From Candidatus Aquidulcis sp. (GTDB taxonomy: Bacteria > Chloroflexota > Anaerolineae > UBA4142): a DNA stretch of 64,000 nucleotides. Shown piece by piece: positions 50,729-60,501 of this stretch (position 1 is the first letter of the stretch; every line of letters begins with the position of its first letter). The notes beneath the pieces were generated by a model. The model was given only the letters and a program-made list of their open reading frames with translations, was not told the origin of the DNA and searched no databases. Where the stretch lies: the NCBI GenBank assembly GCA_020723345.1, contig DYJA01000008.1, positions 57,821-121,820 on the forward strand. Reading direction: 5' to 3'. The position numbers and the translations under genes are program-made.

Positions 50729-51421
50729 CTAGCGATATTCCTCGATCTCCACGACGCATCTCGCCACGCGCGCCGGATTGCCGACGACGACCGCGCCCGC
50801 CGGCACATCGCGCGTGACGACCGCGCCCGCGCCGACGAGCGCGTTTTCGCCGATGACGACGCCGGGCAACAAGGTCGCGTTCGCGCCGATTTTCGCGCCG
50901 CGCTTGATCGTCGCGCCGCGCAGTTGCTCTTTCACGTTGTGCGAGCGCGGATAGCGCGCGTTCGTGACGACGACGTTCGGACCCAGCCAGCAATCGTCTT
51001 CGAGCACGGAGAATTCCGGGACGAAGACGTTCGAGTGCAGCCGCACGTTGTTTCCAATGACGACGTGATGCTCGACAATCGTGTGCGAGCCGATGCTGAC
51101 GTTGTTGCCAATGCGATTCTCTTCGCGCACGAGCGCGCCGTGCCCTGTCTGAAAATCGTCGCCGATGATGTTGCCCGCGTAGATGACTGTGTGCGAGCGA
51201 ATCACCGCGCGCGCGCCGATGTGCGTTTCCAACTCGCCCGGCTTGTTCCCGCGCGGCGGTTCGCCGATGACGCAGTAATCGCCGATGCTTGAACCAATGC
51301 CGAGTTGAACGTTAGGCAAAATTCGTAATTCGTAATTCGTAGTTCGACGCTGGCGAGTTTTTGAATTTCGAATTTTGAATTTAGAATTTCGAGTTTTGCG
51401 TTTGAGCGGGGGTGTCTTCAT
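50729..51421 (-). CDS. Hexapeptide-repeat acetyltransferase (WbbJ/WlbB-like) with repeat-encoded N-terminus
   Basis: 230 residues. From about residue 38 the left-handed beta-helix is clear (IGARAVIRSHTVIYAGNIIGDDFQTGHGALVREENRIGNNVSIGSHTIVEHHVVIGNNVRLHSNVF), ending GVVIGENALVGAGAVVTRDVPAGAVVVGNPARV, as in acyltransferases that modify nucleotide sugars. It may acetylate the product of the DegT aminotransferase. The first about 35 residues (KTRNSKFKIRNSKTRQ) are encoded by an AAATTCTAAATTCAAAATTC word repeat. The ATG overlaps the upstream DUF2283 stop by four bases. Confidence 0.85.
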   Translation of the reverse strand: MKTPPLKRKTRNSKFKIRNSKTRQRRTTNYELRILPNVQLGIGSSIGDYCVIGEPPRGNKPGELETHIGARAVIRSHTVIYAGNIIGDDFQTGHGALVREENRIGNNVSIGSHTIVEHHVVIGNNVRLHSNVFVPEFSVLEDDCWLGPNVVVTNARYPRSHNVKEQLRGATIKRGAKIGANATLLPGVVIGENALVGAGAVVTRDVPAGAVVVGNPARVARCVVEIEEYR

Positions 51422-51645
51422 GCGGGCACTACTTGGGTCACTTGGGGCGCAAAGACTACTTCAAACTGAGATGGCTGTCCTACAACTTGAGATGCGTCCA
51501 GCACTTCCAGACCCACGAGTTTGCCTTGCGCGTCAAAGTCCGCGTGGACGCCCGGCGCGAGCGTTTCCGTTTTCGCCGCGCGCGTGCCTGGCGCCGCTAA
51601 CCACACGTACAACAAATCACGCGTCGAGTCGTATTCGATTCTCAT
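51418..51645 (-). CDS. DUF2283 protein, probable antitoxin
   Basis: 75 residues, MRIEYDSTRDLLYVWLAAPG...HADFDAQGKLVGLEVLDAS, the DUF2283 signature (YD...D.lyi.l, then D.G.lvGieilda). It overlaps the DUF4258 gene upstream by four bases; such pairs are toxin-antitoxin-like modules. It also overlaps the acetyltransferase start by four bases. Confidence 0.8.
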   Translation of the reverse strand: MRIEYDSTRDLLYVWLAAPGTRAAKTETLAPGVHADFDAQGKLVGLEVLDASQVVGQPSQFEVVFAPQVTQVVPA

Positions 51646-51941
51646 TTTCTTTCTCCTCGCGGAAAGCCACTCCCATACCTTGCTTTGACCGTCAACAAGA
51701 TTATACCACTTTCGCCCATCTTGTAGTAGACGGATACTTCTTTCTCCGCATAAAACGCGCCTTCCCATTCCTGGGCGTACGAGAAAACGATCGTTTTGCC
51801 CACAGTGCCGACGCGACCGTCTGTTGCAATCCAACCTTCGTCCAACGCGCGTTGAATTTCTTCAAGCGTGACGCCGCGTTGCGCCATACGCGCTTGGAGA
51901 TGAGGATGCAGATCTTTTTCCGAGACACGGAGATTGTTCAT
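51642..51941 (-). CDS. DUF4258 protein, probable toxin
   Basis: 99 residues. LHPHLQARMAQRGVTLEEIQRALDEGWIATDGRVGTVGKTIVFSYAQEWEGAFYAEKEVSVYYK fits DUF4258, a RelE-like fold, with H-x-RM-x-RG-x-T and the later strand VKARYGSGF. Together with the next gene it forms a two-gene toxin-antitoxin-like unit placed between cysC and the acetyltransferase gene. Confidence 0.78.
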   Translation of the reverse strand: MNNLRVSEKDLHPHLQARMAQRGVTLEEIQRALDEGWIATDGRVGTVGKTIVFSYAQEWEGAFYAEKEVSVYYKMGESGIILLTVKARYGSGFPRGERK

Positions 51942-51961
51942 GGGCTAACCTCAACGCGGTT

Positions 51962-52504
51962 TCAAATGGTGTGATTTGAAATATACCCCAACTCTTCCAA
52001 CTTCGCGATCACCTTCGCCGCGCTCTGCTCCGGCGTTTCCTTGTCGCTTTCGATCACGACTTCGGGGTTTTCCGGCGCTTCGTACGGATCGTCCACGCCG
52101 GTGAAATTCTTGATTTCGCCGCGCATCGCTTTTTTGTACAGCCCTTTCACATCGCGCTCCGCCAGCACGTCGAGCGGGCACGCGCAGTACACTTCGACGA
52201 AACGTCCGCCGACGCGCGCGCGGTTCTCGTCGCGGATCGCGCGGTACGGCGAAATCGCCGCGGCAATCGCGACCACGTCGTTGCGCGTCAATATTTCGCA
52301 GACGAAACCGATGCGGCGGATGTTCGTGTCGCGATCCTCTTTGCTGAAACCCAACCCTTTCGACAAATTCTCGCGCACCACATCGCCGTCCAACACTTCG
52401 ACTTTGCAGTCGCGTGCGCGCAACTCTTTTTCGACGAGACGCGAGACGGTTGTTTTGCCCGCGCCCGAAAGTCCGGTGAACCAAATAGTGAAACCAGTAG
52501 TCAA
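51962..52504 (-). CDS. cysC: Adenylyl-sulfate kinase
   Basis: 180 residues. It phosphorylates APS to PAPS. P-loop [18 protein letters not shown] (residues 10-18 for the loop), [32 protein letters not shown], and [25 protein letters not shown] are diagnostic. Sat, which makes APS, is encoded 1.5 kb upstream on the same strand, with an HD-domain gene between them. PAPS is the donor for sulfation or for sulfate reduction. Confidence 0.95.
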   Translation of the reverse strand: MTTGFTIWFTGLSGAGKTTVSRLVEKELRARDCKVEVLDGDVVRENLSKGLGFSKEDRDTNIRRIGFVCEILTRNDVVAIAAAISPYRAIRDENRARVGGRFVEVYCACPLDVLAERDVKGLYKKAMRGEIKNFTGVDDPYEAPENPEVVIESDKETPEQSAAKVIAKLEELGYISNHTI

Positions 52505-52524
52505 GGTAAACTCCTTTGGAAAAT

Positions 52525-52552
52525 GTAGGACAAATTTGCAAATTTGTCCTAC
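52525..52552. repeat. REP palindrome between the HD gene and cysC
   Basis: Arms GGACAAATTT/AAATTTGTCC with a two-base loop and GTA/TAC flanks. The TAG stop of the HD gene is formed by its GTAGG edge. Confidence 0.9.
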
Positions 52553-53718
52553 GTGTCGCTTGTCCCTTCATGCTTGTACAAATTATGCCCAATCAACGCG
52601 ATCTTGTTTTGATAATCGTCGCGCGTAAACACGCGACTCAAACTCACGCCGCGTTCGTCATCGTCGATCACCAATCGAAATGTATCCACTTGACGATTGA
52701 GCGCAAAGATCGCGCGAATCGCAAACGAGAGCCGCGAAAAGTACAGCCGCAAAAACGTCGCGTGAAAAATAAACACGTACTCGATGTTCGCGCGGCGGTA
52801 CAATTGCTGCCACTCGTCCGGCACCCAGACGCGCTCCGCGCGTTTCAGCAGCGCGATGAGTTGATCGGTTTCGTCCGCCTTGATCTTTGGCGAGAAATGA
52901 ATTTCCCACTGAAAACTCGTCTTCTGACATTTGACGCGCGAGTCTGTCGTCAGCAAATTGACGAGCATGTGCGCGTCCTGGAGCGCGTCGGAGACGTTCG
53001 ACTTGACGCTGACGCGGCGAAACGACACATCCGATTTATCGGCGACAATCAGCCCCAGCGTCGCGGGACTCAGATCGGTCAGCGACCAAAATTTGGAGCC
53101 CAGATCGACTTCGTGGAAAAGCGTCGCTTCGAGCACGCGCATAAACGCGGCGAGCGTCGCGTCGTCGCGCTCCACGTCGTCGAAAATCTGCGTCAGCAGG
53201 TAGACGCCGTACAAGCCGTGCTCTTTGCGCGCGATCAAATTGCCGATGTCGTGCAAGTACCCCGCGATCACCGCTTCGCTCTCCGCGCGGCGGTTCGTAC
53301 CGTGCCCGTTCGCCCAGCGTAACAATTCCAGGGATCGCCGCGAAACGGTTCGCACGTGCTGTTTGTCGTGGCGATTGAAACCGGTTGGCGCGCCGCTGTC
53401 CAAAACGATTTGCTGGAGCGCGAAAATCGTCGTGAACGTTTCGACAAAGTACGCGTCGATCTCTTGCGCGGATCGCCGGAGCAACGCGGGAAAATTGAGT
53501 TTGAGCGCGACGCGCGAATTCGCGTCGAGAAAAGTGGAGAACGACGAATGCGGAATACCCAGGTTCTTGAGAAACGCGACGAGCGGTTGTTTGGTATCAG
53601 CGCGGCGGATTGCATGTCCAACCGCTTCTTGCTCCTCCAGAAACGCGAAAAAACTCGCAGGGAATTCCGCCTGCGGGTAGTGTTTAGCAAACCGGCGAAT
53701 CAAGTCTAGCGAACGCAT
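52549..53718 (-). CDS. HD-domain protein
   Basis: 389 residues. [24 protein letters not shown] and [23 protein letters not shown] contain the His and His-Asp pairs of an HD metal-dependent phosphohydrolase, followed by [18 protein letters not shown]. The C-terminal part is a separate helix/strand domain without a known match. It probably cleaves a nucleotide or cyclic nucleotide, but the substrate is not predictable. Its stop codon is provided by a REP palindrome. Confidence 0.75.
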   Translation of the reverse strand: MRSLDLIRRFAKHYPQAEFPASFFAFLEEQEAVGHAIRRADTKQPLVAFLKNLGIPHSSFSTFLDANSRVALKLNFPALLRRSAQEIDAYFVETFTTIFALQQIVLDSGAPTGFNRHDKQHVRTVSRRSLELLRWANGHGTNRRAESEAVIAGYLHDIGNLIARKEHGLYGVYLLTQIFDDVERDDATLAAFMRVLEATLFHEVDLGSKFWSLTDLSPATLGLIVADKSDVSFRRVSVKSNVSDALQDAHMLVNLLTTDSRVKCQKTSFQWEIHFSPKIKADETDQLIALLKRAERVWVPDEWQQLYRRANIEYVFIFHATFLRLYFSRLSFAIRAIFALNRQVDTFRLVIDDDERGVSLSRVFTRDDYQNKIALIGHNLYKHEGTSDT

Positions 53719-53721
53719 TGC

Positions 53722-53949
53722 TCAACAAAATTCGCGCAACCCGTTCACCGGCACAGGGCGCAATAAATCTTTTTCGCGTCCTTGTTCCAACATATATTGT
53801 ACGTACGTTTCAATCGCGTCGCGCAAACCTTCCAACGCTTTGCTCGGAGTGCTACCGCACGAAGCCACATCGAGTTCCAGACAAAGCGCAGAGTATTGAT
53901 TACCCTCTTTCTTGACGATCCCGGTCAAGGTTAGGGAATTCCTTTTCAT
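53722..53949 (-). CDS. HicB-like antitoxin-family protein without a partner
   Basis: 75 residues. MKRNSLTLTGIVKKEGNQYSALCLELDVASCGSTPSKALEGLRDAIETYV has the HicB signature of the partial RNase H fold (Y.a.cpElpg...G.t.eeAl.n...ai). The usual DNA-binding tail and a hicA gene are missing. It starts two bases before the HD gene's end region and is read in the same direction. May be an orphan or a different UPF0150 protein. Confidence 0.7.
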   Translation of the reverse strand: MKRNSLTLTGIVKKEGNQYSALCLELDVASCGSTPSKALEGLRDAIETYVQYMLEQGREKDLLRPVPVNGLREFC

Positions 53950-53959
53950 CCGAACCTCT

Positions 53960-54003
53960 CTTCGCGCAACACGGACCACGTATTACGTGTTGCGTATTTC
54001 GTT
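53960..54003. repeat. Word repeat of the CGCAACACGGACCACGT family
   Basis: CGCAACACGGACCACG followed by complementary TATTACGTGTTGCG, spacer between the HicB-like gene and sat. Confidence 0.65.
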
Positions 54004-56641
54004 ATCCCAGTTCAATCACTTTGCCAATCATATCTCCCGGCGCAGCCATTCCAAACTCGCGCAAGATCGTCGGCGCGATGTCGTACAATTGTAAGCCCTT
54101 TAATTCGCGTCCACCGAGATCGCGCTTGGGATCGTGGTAAATGAACATGCCCATCTGCGCGTGATTCGCGTCGTCGGGTCCGGTATCGTTCTCGAAGGTG
54201 TGCAGCGCGTTCAAGCCGAGCGAACCGACCGCGCGCCAGTACAGATCGCCAAAGATGACGATGAGATCCGGCGGAATGTTTTTCGTCGCACGATAGATTT
54301 GCTGCGGCTTGTGGACGCGCGTCGCAATCAGCTTGCCCTTGTCGTCGGGAATCGCGCAAAGTTTGGCGATCAGTTCGTCGCGCACTTTTTCGTAATCGGC
54401 GGGCGGAATGACGCCGTGCGGTTCGCGCCCCTGCACGTTGAGAAAGACGCGGCTGTAGTAGCCGCCGCTGCCCCACGCGCGCGTCTTGCTCCAATTCACG
54501 CGCACCTTTTCGAGCGGGACGACGCCTTGCGGTTTTTCTTCGAGCACGAGATAGCCCTCGTCGATCAACCACTCGTTGATCGCGATGCCGCCGTCCATTT
54601 TCTTCGCGCCGTGATCGCTGAACACGATGACGCTCGTATCGTCGTCGATCAATTCCAACACGCCGCCGATCTGCTTGTCGAGCCAGATGTAGTAATCGTG
54701 AATCGAATTGAGCAGCGCATTGCCGGGTTCATGCTTTGGATGCGTCGCGTCGTGATATTTCCAAAAGCCGTGATGCAAGCGATCCACGCCGATTTCGACG
54801 GACATCAGAAAATCCCACGGCTTTTCTTTCACCAAATACTTGATCACCTTGAAATGATCTTCGGTCATCTCATAGATATTCTGCAAGAGCGCGCGCTTGT
54901 CGTCGGTGCGAAAGTTCGGCACATCAACGAGATAATTGGGCGCGACGCGCAAAACTTCTTCGCGCAAATTTTCGGGATAGGTGAATTTCGATTGCGCGTT
55001 CGGCGAAAGAAAACAGCCGATCATTCCGCCGTTTACCGGCTTGGGCGGAAACGACGGCGGGACGCCGACGAGGAACGATTGCTTGCCCGCGCGCCCCAAA
55101 TAATCCCAGACCGCCGGTTCGGTGATCGCACGCGAGTTCGCGGTAAACATTTTTTCGTACGAATAATCCGCGCGATTGCGAAAACCGTAGACGCCTAATT
55201 GTCCTGGGTCTTTCGATGTCAGCGCGCTCATCCACGCCGGCACCGTGATCGGCGGCGTCGTACTTTCAATTTCGCCCCACGCGCCTTTGGAGATTAGCGA
55301 TTGGAGATTGGGAAGTTCGGCGCGATATTTGTCGAAGACGAGCGACGGTTCCGCGCAGTCAAGCCCGATGATCAAGACGCGTTTCTTTGAAGGATGAAGG
55401 ATGAGGGATGAAGGATGAGAAGGCATTGGATTTTTTTCATCCTTCATCCTTCCGCCTTCATCCTTTGCTTGAACGCCTTCCATCAACACCTTCGCCACTT
55501 CCGGTCGCGTAAACTCGGTCGGCAGCATCTCGCCGCGCGCGAGCATCTCGCGAACCTGGGTGCCGCTCAAAATCAAATGATCTTCTTTGCCGTGCGGACA
55601 CGTTTTCGCCGAAACGATCTGTCCGCACTTTTTGCAGTAAAACGTGTGCTCGAACATCAGCGGCGTGATGCCGATTTCTTCCGGCTTGAACTCGTCAAAG
55701 ATTTTCTGCGCGTCGTACGTGCCGTAATAATTGCCGACTGCGGCGTGATCGCGTCCGATGATGATGTGCGTGCAGCCGTAATTCTTGCGACAGATCGCGT
55801 GAAAGATCGCTTCGCGCGGACCGGCAAAACGCATCGTCGCGGGAAACACGCCCAGCACGACGCGGTCGGGCGGGTAATAATCGCGCAGCAATTCTTGATA
55901 CGAACGCATTCGCACGTCCGCGGGAATATCGTCTGACTTGGTTTCGCCGACGAGCGGATGGAGGAACAAACCGTCGCAAATTTCGAGCGCGGTCTTTTGA
56001 ATGTACTCGTGCGCGCGATGAATCGGATTGCGCGTTTGAAATGCGACGATGCGCTTCCAACCGCGCGCGGCGAACATTTTGCGCGTTTGTTCGGGAGTAT
56101 GACGGAATTCAGGGAACTCTAGGAAATGAGGGAAATCAACTAAAGAGATTTCGCCGCCGAGGTAGATTTCGCCTTGTTTGAAGAGCCGCGCGACGCCGGG
56201 ATGTTTTTCGTCCGTCGTGCGATAGACGTTCCGCGCTTCGCGCGTCTTGTCGTACTCGAATTTTTCCGCAAGCGTGAGCAGCGCGATCAAATGTCCGTCT
56301 GGTTCCGCGAGCGCGATCTCCTCGCCAATCTCGAACACCTCGGCGCGTTCGCGCGAAACCGCGAGCGTGATCGGAATGCTCCACACGAGTCCGTTTGCCA
56401 GGCGCATGGATTCGACAACCGAGTCGTAATCGCGTTTGCCCATAAAGCCGGTCAGCGGCGAGAGCACGCCGGTCGCGAGCAATTCGAGATCGGACAAATT
56501 CGCGGGACTGAGCGCGATCTTCTTGGCGCGCGCTGCGCGTTCAATCGCGGCGTCGCGTTCCGCGCCGTGCAACCCGCGATCAATCAATACGCCGCCGTGC
56601 GGCGCAATTTCGCCGATGTAGTTTTTTGTCATTTCTGCCAT
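54002..56641 (-). CDS. sat: Sulfate adenylyltransferase fused to a type I phosphodiesterase domain
   Basis: 879 residues. Residues 1-385 are a full ATP sulfurylase, which makes APS from ATP and sulfate: [15 protein letters not shown] (about residue 205), [14 protein letters not shown], and a CxxC...C zinc site ([14 protein letters not shown]). Residues from about 415 are an alkaline phosphatase-superfamily phosphodiesterase: [13 protein letters not shown], nucleophile Thr in [11 protein letters not shown], and [15 protein letters not shown] with the metal-binding DH. The linker ([12 protein letters not shown]...[12 protein letters not shown]) is encoded by a GAAGGATGAAGGATGAGG word repeat. 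A second repeat piece ([12 protein letters not shown]) lies in the Sat part. The two enzyme parts are normally separate genes. Confidence 0.88.
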   Translation of the reverse strand: MAEMTKNYIGEIAPHGGVLIDRGLHGAERDAAIERAARAKKIALSPANLSDLELLATGVLSPLTGFMGKRDYDSVVESMRLANGLVWSIPITLAVSRERAEVFEIGEEIALAEPDGHLIALLTLAEKFEYDKTREARNVYRTTDEKHPGVARLFKQGEIYLGGEISLVDFPHFLEFPEFRHTPEQTRKMFAARGWKRIVAFQTRNPIHRAHEYIQKTALEICDGLFLHPLVGETKSDDIPADVRMRSYQELLRDYYPPDRVVLGVFPATMRFAGPREAIFHAICRKNYGCTHIIIGRDHAAVGNYYGTYDAQKIFDEFKPEEIGITPLMFEHTFYCKKCGQIVSAKTCPHGKEDHLILSGTQVREMLARGEMLPTEFTRPEVAKVLMEGVQAKDEGGRMKDEKNPMPSHPSSLILHPSKKRVLIIGLDCAEPSLVFDKYRAELPNLQSLISKGAWGEIESTTPPITVPAWMSALTSKDPGQLGVYGFRNRADYSYEKMFTANSRAITEPAVWDYLGRAGKQSFLVGVPPSFPPKPVNGGMIGCFLSPNAQSKFTYPENLREEVLRVAPNYLVDVPNFRTDDKRALLQNIYEMTEDHFKVIKYLVKEKPWDFLMSVEIGVDRLHHGFWKYHDATHPKHEPGNALLNSIHDYYIWLDKQIGGVLELIDDDTSVIVFSDHGAKKMDGGIAINEWLIDEGYLVLEEKPQGVVPLEKVRVNWSKTRAWGSGGYYSRVFLNVQGREPHGVIPPADYEKVRDELIAKLCAIPDDKGKLIATRVHKPQQIYRATKNIPPDLIVIFGDLYWRAVGSLGLNALHTFENDTGPDDANHAQMGMFIYHDPKRDLGGRELKGLQLYDIAPTILREFGMAAPGDMIGKVIELG
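55388..55466. repeat. GAAGGATGAAGGATGAGG repeat forming the Sat-phosphodiesterase linker
   Basis: GAAGGATGAAGGATGAGGGATG words and complementary TTCATCCTTCATCCTTCCG words separated by about 20 bases. The fusion frame remains open. Confidence 0.85.
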
Positions 56642-56684
56642 GATTCCTTCCTACAGTGAGTTTACGTTTTCAGTATGAACACGC

Positions 56685-58598
56685 TTACTCACATGCCCAA
56701 AAATTAGAATCTTTGCAGGTGGCATGATCCACTGTCCGCCATGGATAATAGCGCTGATCGTATATTTTGATTCCACCCAACTCAGAGAGCGCAAGCCGAC
56801 GACCGCCGTCAACTTCATACGCATAGAATTTCAAGCCACGATCCGACCAAGTGATCATCCACTTGCCATCGACCGACCAGAAGCGCGGATGATCGTCTGC
56901 CTCACAATCTTTCAACTTGCGCAACCCGGACAGATCGGCGTATCCGACAAACGGGCACCGATTTCCATCGGCTTGTTTGTACGACACCGCGAGCCGCTTG
57001 CCATCCGGCGCCCAGATCGCGTCCGAGTACGCAATCTGCGGATCGCCGACAAATTGCGGTTCGGGCGAACCGGTCGCCAGATCGGAGATCGTTTGCCCAT
57101 TGCGAGAAAGCAACCTGACGCTTCCACCATATTCGCTGGGAAAATAATCCGGCGCGTAGCGACACCACTTGGTTCGATATCCCCATCCTGTAGACGGATC
57201 CCATGCCCATTCTTTACCACACGCGTACAAATCTCCAACCCGGCGAACGGTTCCGCGTTTTGCCCAAGTGATCAGCACCTGCGTCCCATCGGGAGACCAA
57301 ACTGCCGATGTAACGGTCTCGTTGTTTCCCGGAAACTTGGATTGATTGCCGGTGGCGACGGTCGTGGCGATTAGTCCATCTTTATAATCCAACCGCACCT
57401 CGGTTTGGGGATTGCTGGGTTTTGGCACGGCTGTCACGCTTGCAACTCGAGTCGGCGTGACGGCGAGTTGTCGCGTGCGCGTCGCCGTCGGAATCGTCGA
57501 CGCAATCACTGAAGGAACGGGCGCTGATGTTGGCGCGACAATCGGTATCGGCGACACGATCACAGTCGCGACAACTTGCGTCACCGGCACCGCGCCCGTT
57601 TCAGTTGCCATCGCAACACGCGCGGTGGGTATCGCGGGTTGATCGCCGCTCAAAAGTATGCTCACTCCCAACACGCCCACAAGCGCGATCATTCCAACGA
57701 TCACCAAAGCAACGATCCAGCGCATCCACCCGCTGCCCTGCGTCGCGGAACGTGCGACGCGCGGCATCGCGCCCGCATCCTGAAATCCGGCGACAGTCCG
57801 TTGACCCGCCGCGCTCCACGGCTGAACGGCACGTTGCATCGCGCCGACATTCTGAAACCGCGCCTCCGGCTGCACTGCCATCGCCTGCAAAATCACTTGC
57901 TCGGTCTGCATGCTGATCGCCGGGTTGAGTACGCGCGGCAATGTCAGCGTCGCCGTTCTAGTCTCCAGCGCTTTCGCGTCCGGCGGCGCGTTGCCGGTGA
58001 GCAGCGCGTATAACGTTGCGCCGAGCGAATAAATGTCGCTGTGTTGATCCGTACCGCCGCGATATTGTTCGGGCGCGGCAAAACCGGGCGTACCCGCCTT
58101 CGCGCCGCTCAAAGTCGATTGACCCAGTTGGTAAACTTTCGCGATGCCGAAGTCGACGAGCATCGCTTGTCCAGCGGGCGTGATCCGGATATTCGCGGGC
58201 TTGATATCGCGATGAATCACGCCGCGACTGTGCATGTACACTACGGCTTCTAGAATCTGACGAAGCCACACCAGCGCCTGCGCCTCGGGCAATGCGCCGC
58301 GCTGTTGAATCAGCGAATCGAGATCTTCGCCTTCGACAAAATCCATCACCAAGTACTGCGCCGCATTCGCTTCGACAAAATGATCGAGGACGCGCGGCAA
58401 ATTGGGATGGTTGAGATTCGCCAGAATGACGACTTCTTGCTGGAACTGCCGAAAGTCGCCGCCAATATTTTCTTTGACGGCGACCGCCTTGCCGCCCAAC
58501 GCCAAGGCGCGCGCTTGATACACCGCGCCCATTCCGCCTTGACCCAGCAAGCAAACGATCTCGTAACGATTTTGGAGAATGGTTCCTGGAGTTAGCAC
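56685..58598 (-). CDS. Membrane-bound Ser/Thr protein kinase with extracytoplasmic propeller-like domain
   Basis: About 637 residues from a GTG start preceded by GGGTGGAG; an ATG 75 bases upstream overlaps the promoter. Kinase: LLGQGGMGAVYQA glycine loop, VAVKEN lysine, HRDIKPANIRI, DFGIAKVYQL, GTPGFAAPEQYRGG. A membrane helix (WIVALVIVGMIALVGVLGVSILL) is near residue 300, then a Thr/Pro/Val-rich stalk, and three PD40-like segments (VWSPDGTQVLITW, IWAPDGKRLAVSY, FWSVDGKWMITW). It probably senses an outside signal. Divergent from the ThDP enzyme gene. Confidence 0.88.
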   Translation of the reverse strand: MLTPGTILQNRYEIVCLLGQGGMGAVYQARALALGGKAVAVKENIGGDFRQFQQEVVILANLNHPNLPRVLDHFVEANAAQYLVMDFVEGEDLDSLIQQRGALPEAQALVWLRQILEAVVYMHSRGVIHRDIKPANIRITPAGQAMLVDFGIAKVYQLGQSTLSGAKAGTPGFAAPEQYRGGTDQHSDIYSLGATLYALLTGNAPPDAKALETRTATLTLPRVLNPAISMQTEQVILQAMAVQPEARFQNVGAMQRAVQPWSAAGQRTVAGFQDAGAMPRVARSATQGSGWMRWIVALVIVGMIALVGVLGVSILLSGDQPAIPTARVAMATETGAVPVTQVVATVIVSPIPIVAPTSAPVPSVIASTIPTATRTRQLAVTPTRVASVTAVPKPSNPQTEVRLDYKDGLIATTVATGNQSKFPGNNETVTSAVWSPDGTQVLITWAKRGTVRRVGDLYACGKEWAWDPSTGWGYRTKWCRYAPDYFPSEYGGSVRLLSRNGQTISDLATGSPEPQFVGDPQIAYSDAIWAPDGKRLAVSYKQADGNRCPFVGYADLSGLRKLKDCEADDHPRFWSVDGKWMITWSDRGLKFYAYEVDGGRRLALSELGGIKIYDQRYYPWRTVDHATCKDSNFWACE

Positions 58599-58637
58599 CT
58601 TTGCTCCACCCTGATCGCGCTCTATCAGACTGAGACG

Positions 58638-58666
58638 ATTATAGCACAAAGCGCAAAGAGCCACAA
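58638..58666 (-). promoter_or_regulatory. Promoter of the Ser/Thr kinase gene
   Basis: TTGTGG and TATAAT with a 17-base spacer on the minus strand, about 40 bases upstream of the GTG start. Confidence 0.65.
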
Positions 58667-58686
58667 AAGCCAACGCGTCCGCACTT

Positions 58687-58716
58687 TTGTTTGTCTCCTG
58701 CCATTCATGCTATAAT
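58687..58716 (+). promoter_or_regulatory. Promoter of the ThDP-enzyme gene
   Basis: TTGTTT and TATAAT with an 18-base spacer; divergent from the kinase promoter, with about 20 bases between the two -35 boxes. Confidence 0.6.
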
Positions 58717-58723
58717 CGTATCC

Positions 58724-58751
58724 GTTGGACAAATTTGCAAATTTGTCCTAC
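58724..58751. repeat. REP palindrome in the 5' leader of the ThDP-enzyme gene
   Basis: Arms GGACAAATTT/AAATTTGTCC with a two-base loop, just downstream of the expected transcription start and 20 bases before the start codon with its GAGGAGGAA site. It would be the first hairpin in the mRNA. Confidence 0.88.
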
Positions 58752-58770
58752 ATCTTCGAGGAGGAACCCG

Positions 58771-60501
58771 ATGAACGGCGCGCAAGTTCTGGTCGAAATG
58801 TTGATTCGATATGAAACGCAAGTCATCTTTGGTTTGCCCGGCGACACGACGATTGCGTTGTACGACGCGCTCTACGCCGAATCGAAACGCATCACGCACG
58901 TGATGGCGCGCGACGAACGTTCGGCGGCATTTATGGCGGACGTGTACGCGCGCTTGACCGGCAAGCCCGGCATTTGCGAAGGTCCAAGCGGCGGCGGTGC
59001 GACGTACATGCTGCCGGGCATCGTCGAGGCGCACGGATCGTCCGTGCCGCTGATCGCGCTGACGAGCGACAATCCAATTTCGTACGAAGCGCAAGGCGCG
59101 CTGACCGCGCTCGATCAGCCGCGCCTGTACGAAGCGGTGACGAAATGGACGACGCTCGTCAAGCGCGCCGACGCGCTGCCGCATTTGCTCCGGCGCGCGT
59201 TTCGCTTGGCGACGAGCGGTCGCCCCGGCGCGGTTCACCTGGGATTGCCGAAAGATATTTTGTCGGAGGAAACCCCGGACGGCATTTCCTTGCGCGTCGA
59301 AGACGCGTGCAAACTTTCACCGTCGCACCGGACGCGACCCAGCCCCGACGCGGTGAACCGCGCTGCGCGTAAATTGGCGCAAGCCGCGCGACCGGTGATC
59401 GTCGCGGGCGGCGGCGCGGTCGCGTCCGGCGCGTGCGCCGAATTGCTCGCGCTCGCGCAACATTTGAACGCGCCGGTCGCGACGACGATCAACGGCAAGG
59501 GCGCGATTGCCGAAACGTCGCGCCACGCGCTTGGCGTGATCGGCGGGAACGGCGCGCGTCCGTACGCAAATCAGATCGTTCAAGACGCCGATCTGGTCTT
59601 GTTCGTCGGAAGCAAAGTGAACTATGTCGACACCGACAATTGGCGCGCGCCGTCGCTTGCGAAACCGCCGACCATCGTACAGATCGATGTTGACCCCGGC
59701 GAGATCGGCAACAATTATCCCATCGCCGAAGGGTTGTGCGGCGACGCAAAACTCGCGCTGGCGGACTTGCTCGACGCGCTCAAAGAGATTTGCCCGACAC
59801 CGCTTGAACGCGGTTCCTGGTTCGACGACAGCGCGCGCGCGAAAGAAAAATGGCTTGCCGCGCTCGACCAAGCCGACGATCCAAAACAGATGACGCCGCA
59901 TCGCATTTTCCGCGAACTGCGTCGCGCGCTACCGGAAGAAACGATCATCGTTTGCGATCCCGGTACGCCGACGCCGTACCTCGCCGCCGAATTTGAGTTG
60001 AGCCGCGCCGGACGGTACACCGTCGTTCCGCGCGCGCACGGCGGATTGGGCTATGCGATTCCCGGCGTCGTCGGCGCGCGTCTCGCCCAACCGAACGCGC
60101 CCGTCGTCGGCTTGTGCGGCGACGGATCGTTCGCGATTTCGGCAGGAGATCTCGCGACGATCACGCGCGTCGGCGGTCCGACAGTTTTGATTTTGTTCAA
60201 CAATGGCAGTTACGGCTGGATCAAAGCGCTCCAAAAATTGCATCACGGCAGCCGGTACTTTTCCGTGGATTTCACCGAGTCGCTGAATTACCAGCAAATC
60301 GCTGAAGGTTTCGGATTGCGCGTTCTGCCCGTCAACACGCCGGATGAAATCGCTCCGACGATTACGCGCGCGTTGAGTCACGGCGCGCCGTGTTTCATCG
60401 AATTGGTTACGCCCGGCGAAGACCAAGTGATCCCGCCGGTGGCGGCGTGGCAACGGACCGTCGTTTCAAAACGACGGCTCAACGAGGTGGAAACTCGATA
60501 A
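58771..60501 (+). CDS. Thiamine diphosphate-dependent enzyme, acetolactate synthase-like
   Basis: 576 residues with three ThDP-family domains. FGLPGDTTIALYDALYAESK contains the N-domain loop; HVMARDERSAAFMADVYARLTG carries the ThDP-contact Glu or equivalent; GLCGDGSFAISAGDLATI with FNNGSYGWIK is the GDG...NN diphosphate site (about residue 448). The family includes acetolactate synthase, benzoylformate decarboxylase and sulfoacetaldehyde acetyltransferase; no regulatory subunit gene is adjacent, so the reaction is not fixed. The last codons are encoded by a CCGTCGTTT palindrome. Confidence 0.85.
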   Translation: MNGAQVLVEMLIRYETQVIFGLPGDTTIALYDALYAESKRITHVMARDERSAAFMADVYARLTGKPGICEGPSGGGATYMLPGIVEAHGSSVPLIALTSDNPISYEAQGALTALDQPRLYEAVTKWTTLVKRADALPHLLRRAFRLATSGRPGAVHLGLPKDILSEETPDGISLRVEDACKLSPSHRTRPSPDAVNRAARKLAQAARPVIVAGGGAVASGACAELLALAQHLNAPVATTINGKGAIAETSRHALGVIGGNGARPYANQIVQDADLVLFVGSKVNYVDTDNWRAPSLAKPPTIVQIDVDPGEIGNNYPIAEGLCGDAKLALADLLDALKEICPTPLERGSWFDDSARAKEKWLAALDQADDPKQMTPHRIFRELRRALPEETIIVCDPGTPTPYLAAEFELSRAGRYTVVPRAHGGLGYAIPGVVGARLAQPNAPVVGLCGDGSFAISAGDLATITRVGGPTVLILFNNGSYGWIKALQKLHHGSRYFSVDFTESLNYQQIAEGFGLRVLPVNTPDEIAPTITRALSHGAPCFIELVTPGEDQVIPPVAAWQRTVVSKRRLNEVETR

